From positions 71,227,501 to 71,291,500 of the forward strand of contig CM027381.1 of NCBI GenBank assembly GCA_015680905.1: a stretch of DNA of 64,000 nucleotides, given 5' to 3'. The position numbers were made by a program, and so were the translations under genes. Within the stretch, counting starts at the first letter, position 1. Each line of letters begins with the position of its first letter. The stretch is from Coptis chinensis (lineage: Eukaryota > Streptophyta > Magnoliopsida > Ranunculales > Ranunculaceae). The notes below the pieces were generated by a model. It did no database searches, had not been told where the DNA came from, and saw only the letters and a list, made by a program, of their open reading frames with translations. This document shows positions 60,801-64,000 of the stretch, piece after piece.

Positions 60801-63099
60801 CCACCACCTGTGTAGAATTGCAACATGTTGAAAATAGAAGCAGATCATAAATTGTGGTATAACAATGGTTCTAGGTCTCCACTTGACATGCCTAAAGTTC
60901 TCATCAATGCATTAACAATAAGGTTAGCAAATCTGTAACCTTATTAAGAACGTAAGGTTAGCAAGCTGGTGTACTGTGTTCTCAAGGGGAGAGTTTATGT
61001 TTCGGCTATTTTGGTATTATATGGATGTAGTGCTTTACAACCCAATGCTTGTGAGGAAAACTAAAATCAGAACCCTCATGAAGAGCATGCAGTTTGAATT
61101 CCTTCGTTAGAAAGAGGAGAACCACTAAAGAATTTTCTATGAATCACCTTAGTATTTTTAACGAAATTTAAGAGTGCATAACTTTCAAGCATGTACTCGC
61201 AAGCATAAACTAAAACATAGAGTACATCAATTTATTTTCGTACCATTTGACCGCTGCCGCCAGAACCTTGCATGGAATGCAAGACAGTCTGTGGTGCAAT
61301 TTGCCTTGGAAAAGAATTGAATCCTTCTCATTGATGCCCATAACAAACATGGTACAATCTATACCTGGGTGTGAAACAGTGACTTTCTTTGCACCACTTT
61401 GAGCATAGACAACCCAGTACAATTACATCAGGCATGTAGTACATCTTGTCTATTGTATGGTTCTAATATGAATTTTATATTGTAATACCAGTATTGGTTT
61501 GCCTATTGTATGGTAAGAAAAAATAGTAGGCGAAGACAAAATATTGATGCACTTTTGTGTAGTGAAAGTTCTATTTAAGAGCATAACTGATGTTTGGAAT
61601 TTAACTTATAATTAAAAAGTCAATTAAATGCATTGAAGATAGTATAATGTAAAGAAATGAAAAAAGAACAAAAGAACAAAAAAGAAAGAACATAGCAAAA
61701 CAAAAATAGTACGCAAAAAGAAAGTTACAGGCGCATAGATAGGTTCAAGTACCTCAGGCATAAGCAATTTCTTGCCAATGAAACTAAAGCATATGCAAAT
61801 GAGAGTGATGTACCAAATCAAAGAATTGCACAATTGGTTTAAACTAAGTTTCCTGATAGAGTGAATAGACACTACAAAAATAAGATATCTGATAGGAGAT
61901 TGTAATATTTTTATTTACTATTTTGGGTTGAAATTTTCAATGGAACATTTTAAAATGGCTGTTGTTGGAAATTCATGGAGAATGGCTACTATTGTCAATG
62001 TCAATTTGAGCTCCAATAAGGTTATAAACTTTTTGAGTTTAATAGACTGACATAAAAGTATAAAACCTCTTTGAAAGCCATTTCTTGATATGACAAAGAC
62101 ATCATCTAGCTTTTAACTTTAGAATGCCATCTCAGGCCTTGGTTGGGATATCACCAAATTGACGACATCAACTGAGCAATGGTTGCGTTGCTAGGCTATG
62201 CTAAATCTCCCTCACTTCTCATTTTTTTTTCCTTTATATATTCTGTGAAGAGTTTGCCATGGATAGATTTTTTTACTGCAAATGTGTGTCACTATTAGAT
62301 GCACTAATTTATATGAAATACGACATAAAGCTTTTTTTTCCAGGGAATAGTTTCTAATCAAATTGGATTTTGAGGCTTTCAACCTCACAAAGCATGTCTG
62401 AATGATTACAACCTTTGAATTCTAGCGGTAGTGATAGATAATTAAACTATATTAGTAGTCGAGTGTCTTCTTAGTTCGAACTATTGTTTTTCTTTGTGCT
62501 TTTGGTGTTTCGAACTTTCGATATGCAAGGTGCGATGTATCAAGGAAATTACCTTTTGCATTTTCATGTTTTAATTTATTCTTTAGAAGCCTATTAGGTC
62601 TTACCTAACTATCAAATCCCCCTTTTTTTGTCTCTTATCATTCAGATTGAGACGTGATATTTGCGGACCGATTCAAAGTAGTATTTGATTACGTTCAAAC
62701 ATATGAAAGGCATTAATCTTGGCATGAAAAGGTGGCTGATAATAAATATATTCATCTCGAGGTGGCTGCTTGTTGTAGAAATGGGTTGCAAAGATCTTTG
62801 GCTTCAGGACCGACTTTATGAATGAACATGAAAGAAGAGGCACTAATACATTGTGAGGGGGATAACACAAACATGAAACATCTTTAGGTAGCTGGAATTA
62901 TTTCTAGAATGGCATCACTTTCGAAATGCAGAAATCAAACGGTGTTAGAAGGCAAGAAACTAGAGGCAAGTTTTCTGCAGAAAGGATTATTTATTTATTT
63001 TTTTAAGAGCAGAAAGGAATTCAAAAAAAGCAGGTGAATATATAATTTTTTTGCTGGCTCTCAAGGGTTGTATGTTTAACATTGTAGTTTCCACTATGA
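57891..63099. other. AT-rich spacer with a few exon-like minus-strand segments
   Basis: No complete gene. Open minus-strand segments with splice-like edges occur at 58789-58664 (reading VVLLMKNKKPWLDMFFDGEI, donor CAG/GTATAA), about 58019-57924 and 61422-61240. None belongs to a recognised family. Confidence 0.25.
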
Positions 63100-63410
63100 C
63101 ATTAAGAAGTGGGGGTTGCAGGACATGGTGCTGAAGTCAGGGTCAAGGAGATTAAATGGGAACTACCTGACCAATCAATGTAAACAGGGTCATCAAATGA
63201 CAATCCTGGCGTAGCAGGTTTTGGAGTGATATATAGAGATTGTGACTGCCATTACTTCAAGCGCTATGTATGAATATTAGTATTAACACAAGCTTTGTTG
63301 TTGAGTGTTTGGCGATTTTGAAGTGCATTGAGGAGACTATGGGTGGAATAAGACTCTATGGCTGTTGTGAGGGCATATGGATCTTCGGAGCTACTGTAGT
63401 TAGTGAAGCC
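63100..63410 (+). pseudogene. LINE RNase H (RVT_3) remnant
   Basis: The plus strand reads DNPGVAGFGVIYRD (63198-63240), the conserved start of plant LINE RNase H. In a shifted frame FVVECLAILKCIEETMGG (63290-63345) follows, matching the AE-x-x-AI helix. A stop and at least one frameshift separate them. Catalytic residues beyond the first block cannot be followed, so only a fragment remains. Confidence 0.65.
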
Positions 63411-64000
63411 TAAATGATTTAAGTGTTGAAGATGGCCAGAATTCTCTTTTATGTCAAGTACTTGGCCAAAAACAAACTTTACGGCTGCCACACTTGGCCA
63501 GCAAAATCATGAGATTACTGTTGGTAAACCCACTTGGCTTACTAGGTGGGAAGTGCCATATACATCATACTTGAAATTTGTAAAGCAATTAGAGAGGGTA
63601 TATAAATCTATAATTAAAACTTTGTAATTAATTTTTTGTACTTATTTAAAAACAATGCATAGTGTTCGTATTTTAAGTACTATTGGTGTAATTGTTTGAT
63701 TAGTCTTTATTTTTTCTTCACCTTATACTCTCTTTTTTTAATAAGAGAAAAAAAATACCCATCTTAAATTCTCTGCATCTATCCTCTTCACTCTTCATTT
63801 CTGTATTCTTCACCATTTTTTCAGGAATTTCGATTCCTCAAACCAAGCATAGCCTAAAGGAATTTGAATAAATTCATTTGGACTTTTTATTGTTTGATAA
63901 TGACTTAAGATTTGCTACAGTATTTTCACGTTTCTTCCCATTTTATGAGCAGAGTTAATGGAATACAAGACTTGCAAATATATTCCGTGTCAAAGATTGT
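63411..64000. other. AT-rich spacer to the window edge
   Basis: Nothing recognised beyond short A/T tracts. Confidence 0.4.

Noticed and set aside
1-64000. CRISPR arrays, bacterial operons or phage-type defence systems
   Set aside because: Everything recognisable is plant nuclear or organelle-like; no regularly spaced direct repeats with unique spacers were seen.

Overview
The window is AT-rich plant nuclear DNA, most likely from a dicot. The evidence is intron-containing plant transposase genes, Ty1/copia and probable Ty3/gypsy LTRs, CACTA (En/Spm) DNA transposons, plant LINE remnants and many MITE-like repeats. No intact conventional host gene can be supported. The recognisable host-gene sequence is a broken plastid transporter fragment at the left edge, plus several orphan exon-like pieces.

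Left edge (1-2411): minus-strand remains of a gene resembling plant CRT-like transporters (CLT family). Two exons and an intron with canonical splice sites are recognisable, with a premature stop and a frame break. The stretch is followed by a CACTA-type terminus ending at 2411.

Centre (3473-35147): one Ty1/copia retrotransposon expanded to about 31.7 kb by later insertions. Its left LTR holds a 2.86-kb solo LTR with a perfect 5-bp target duplication (CGAAC). Its gag-pol region is split by a 23.3-kb CACTA transposon (8417-31735) with CACTACAACA ends and a 3-bp duplication (GAA). If one GAA copy is disregarded, the copia pol reading frame continues across the insertion. The CACTA carries both usual genes in plus orientation: a multi-exon TNP2-type transposase damaged by small indels, and a Transposase_24-type (TNPA/Ptta-like) gene. 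Its cargo includes an approximately 4.2-kb block that looks like mitochondrial DNA, a second mixed block sharing a short sequence with it, a minus-strand DUF4283/zinc-knuckle gene of LINE origin, and probably a smaller nested CACTA with its own exon-like cargo.

Right part (35148-64000): repeat-rich DNA with a copia RNase H remnant on the minus strand, the two-exon 3' end of an unidentified coiled-coil/RG-rich protein, a divergent copia LTR, a small intact SANT/NAM-associated-like ORF, a palindromic tandem-repeat array, a MITE, a duplicated segment of about 0.5 kb in two copies 13 kb apart, microsatellites and two LINE RNase H remnants. The long AT-rich spacers carry scattered open exon-like segments on the minus strand, not assigned to any gene.

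The order of events is readable: copia insertion, then (independently) solo-LTR formation in its left LTR and CACTA insertion in its pol. Cargo acquisition by the CACTA may have occurred before or after its insertion here. All identifications come from reading motifs; no database search was run.
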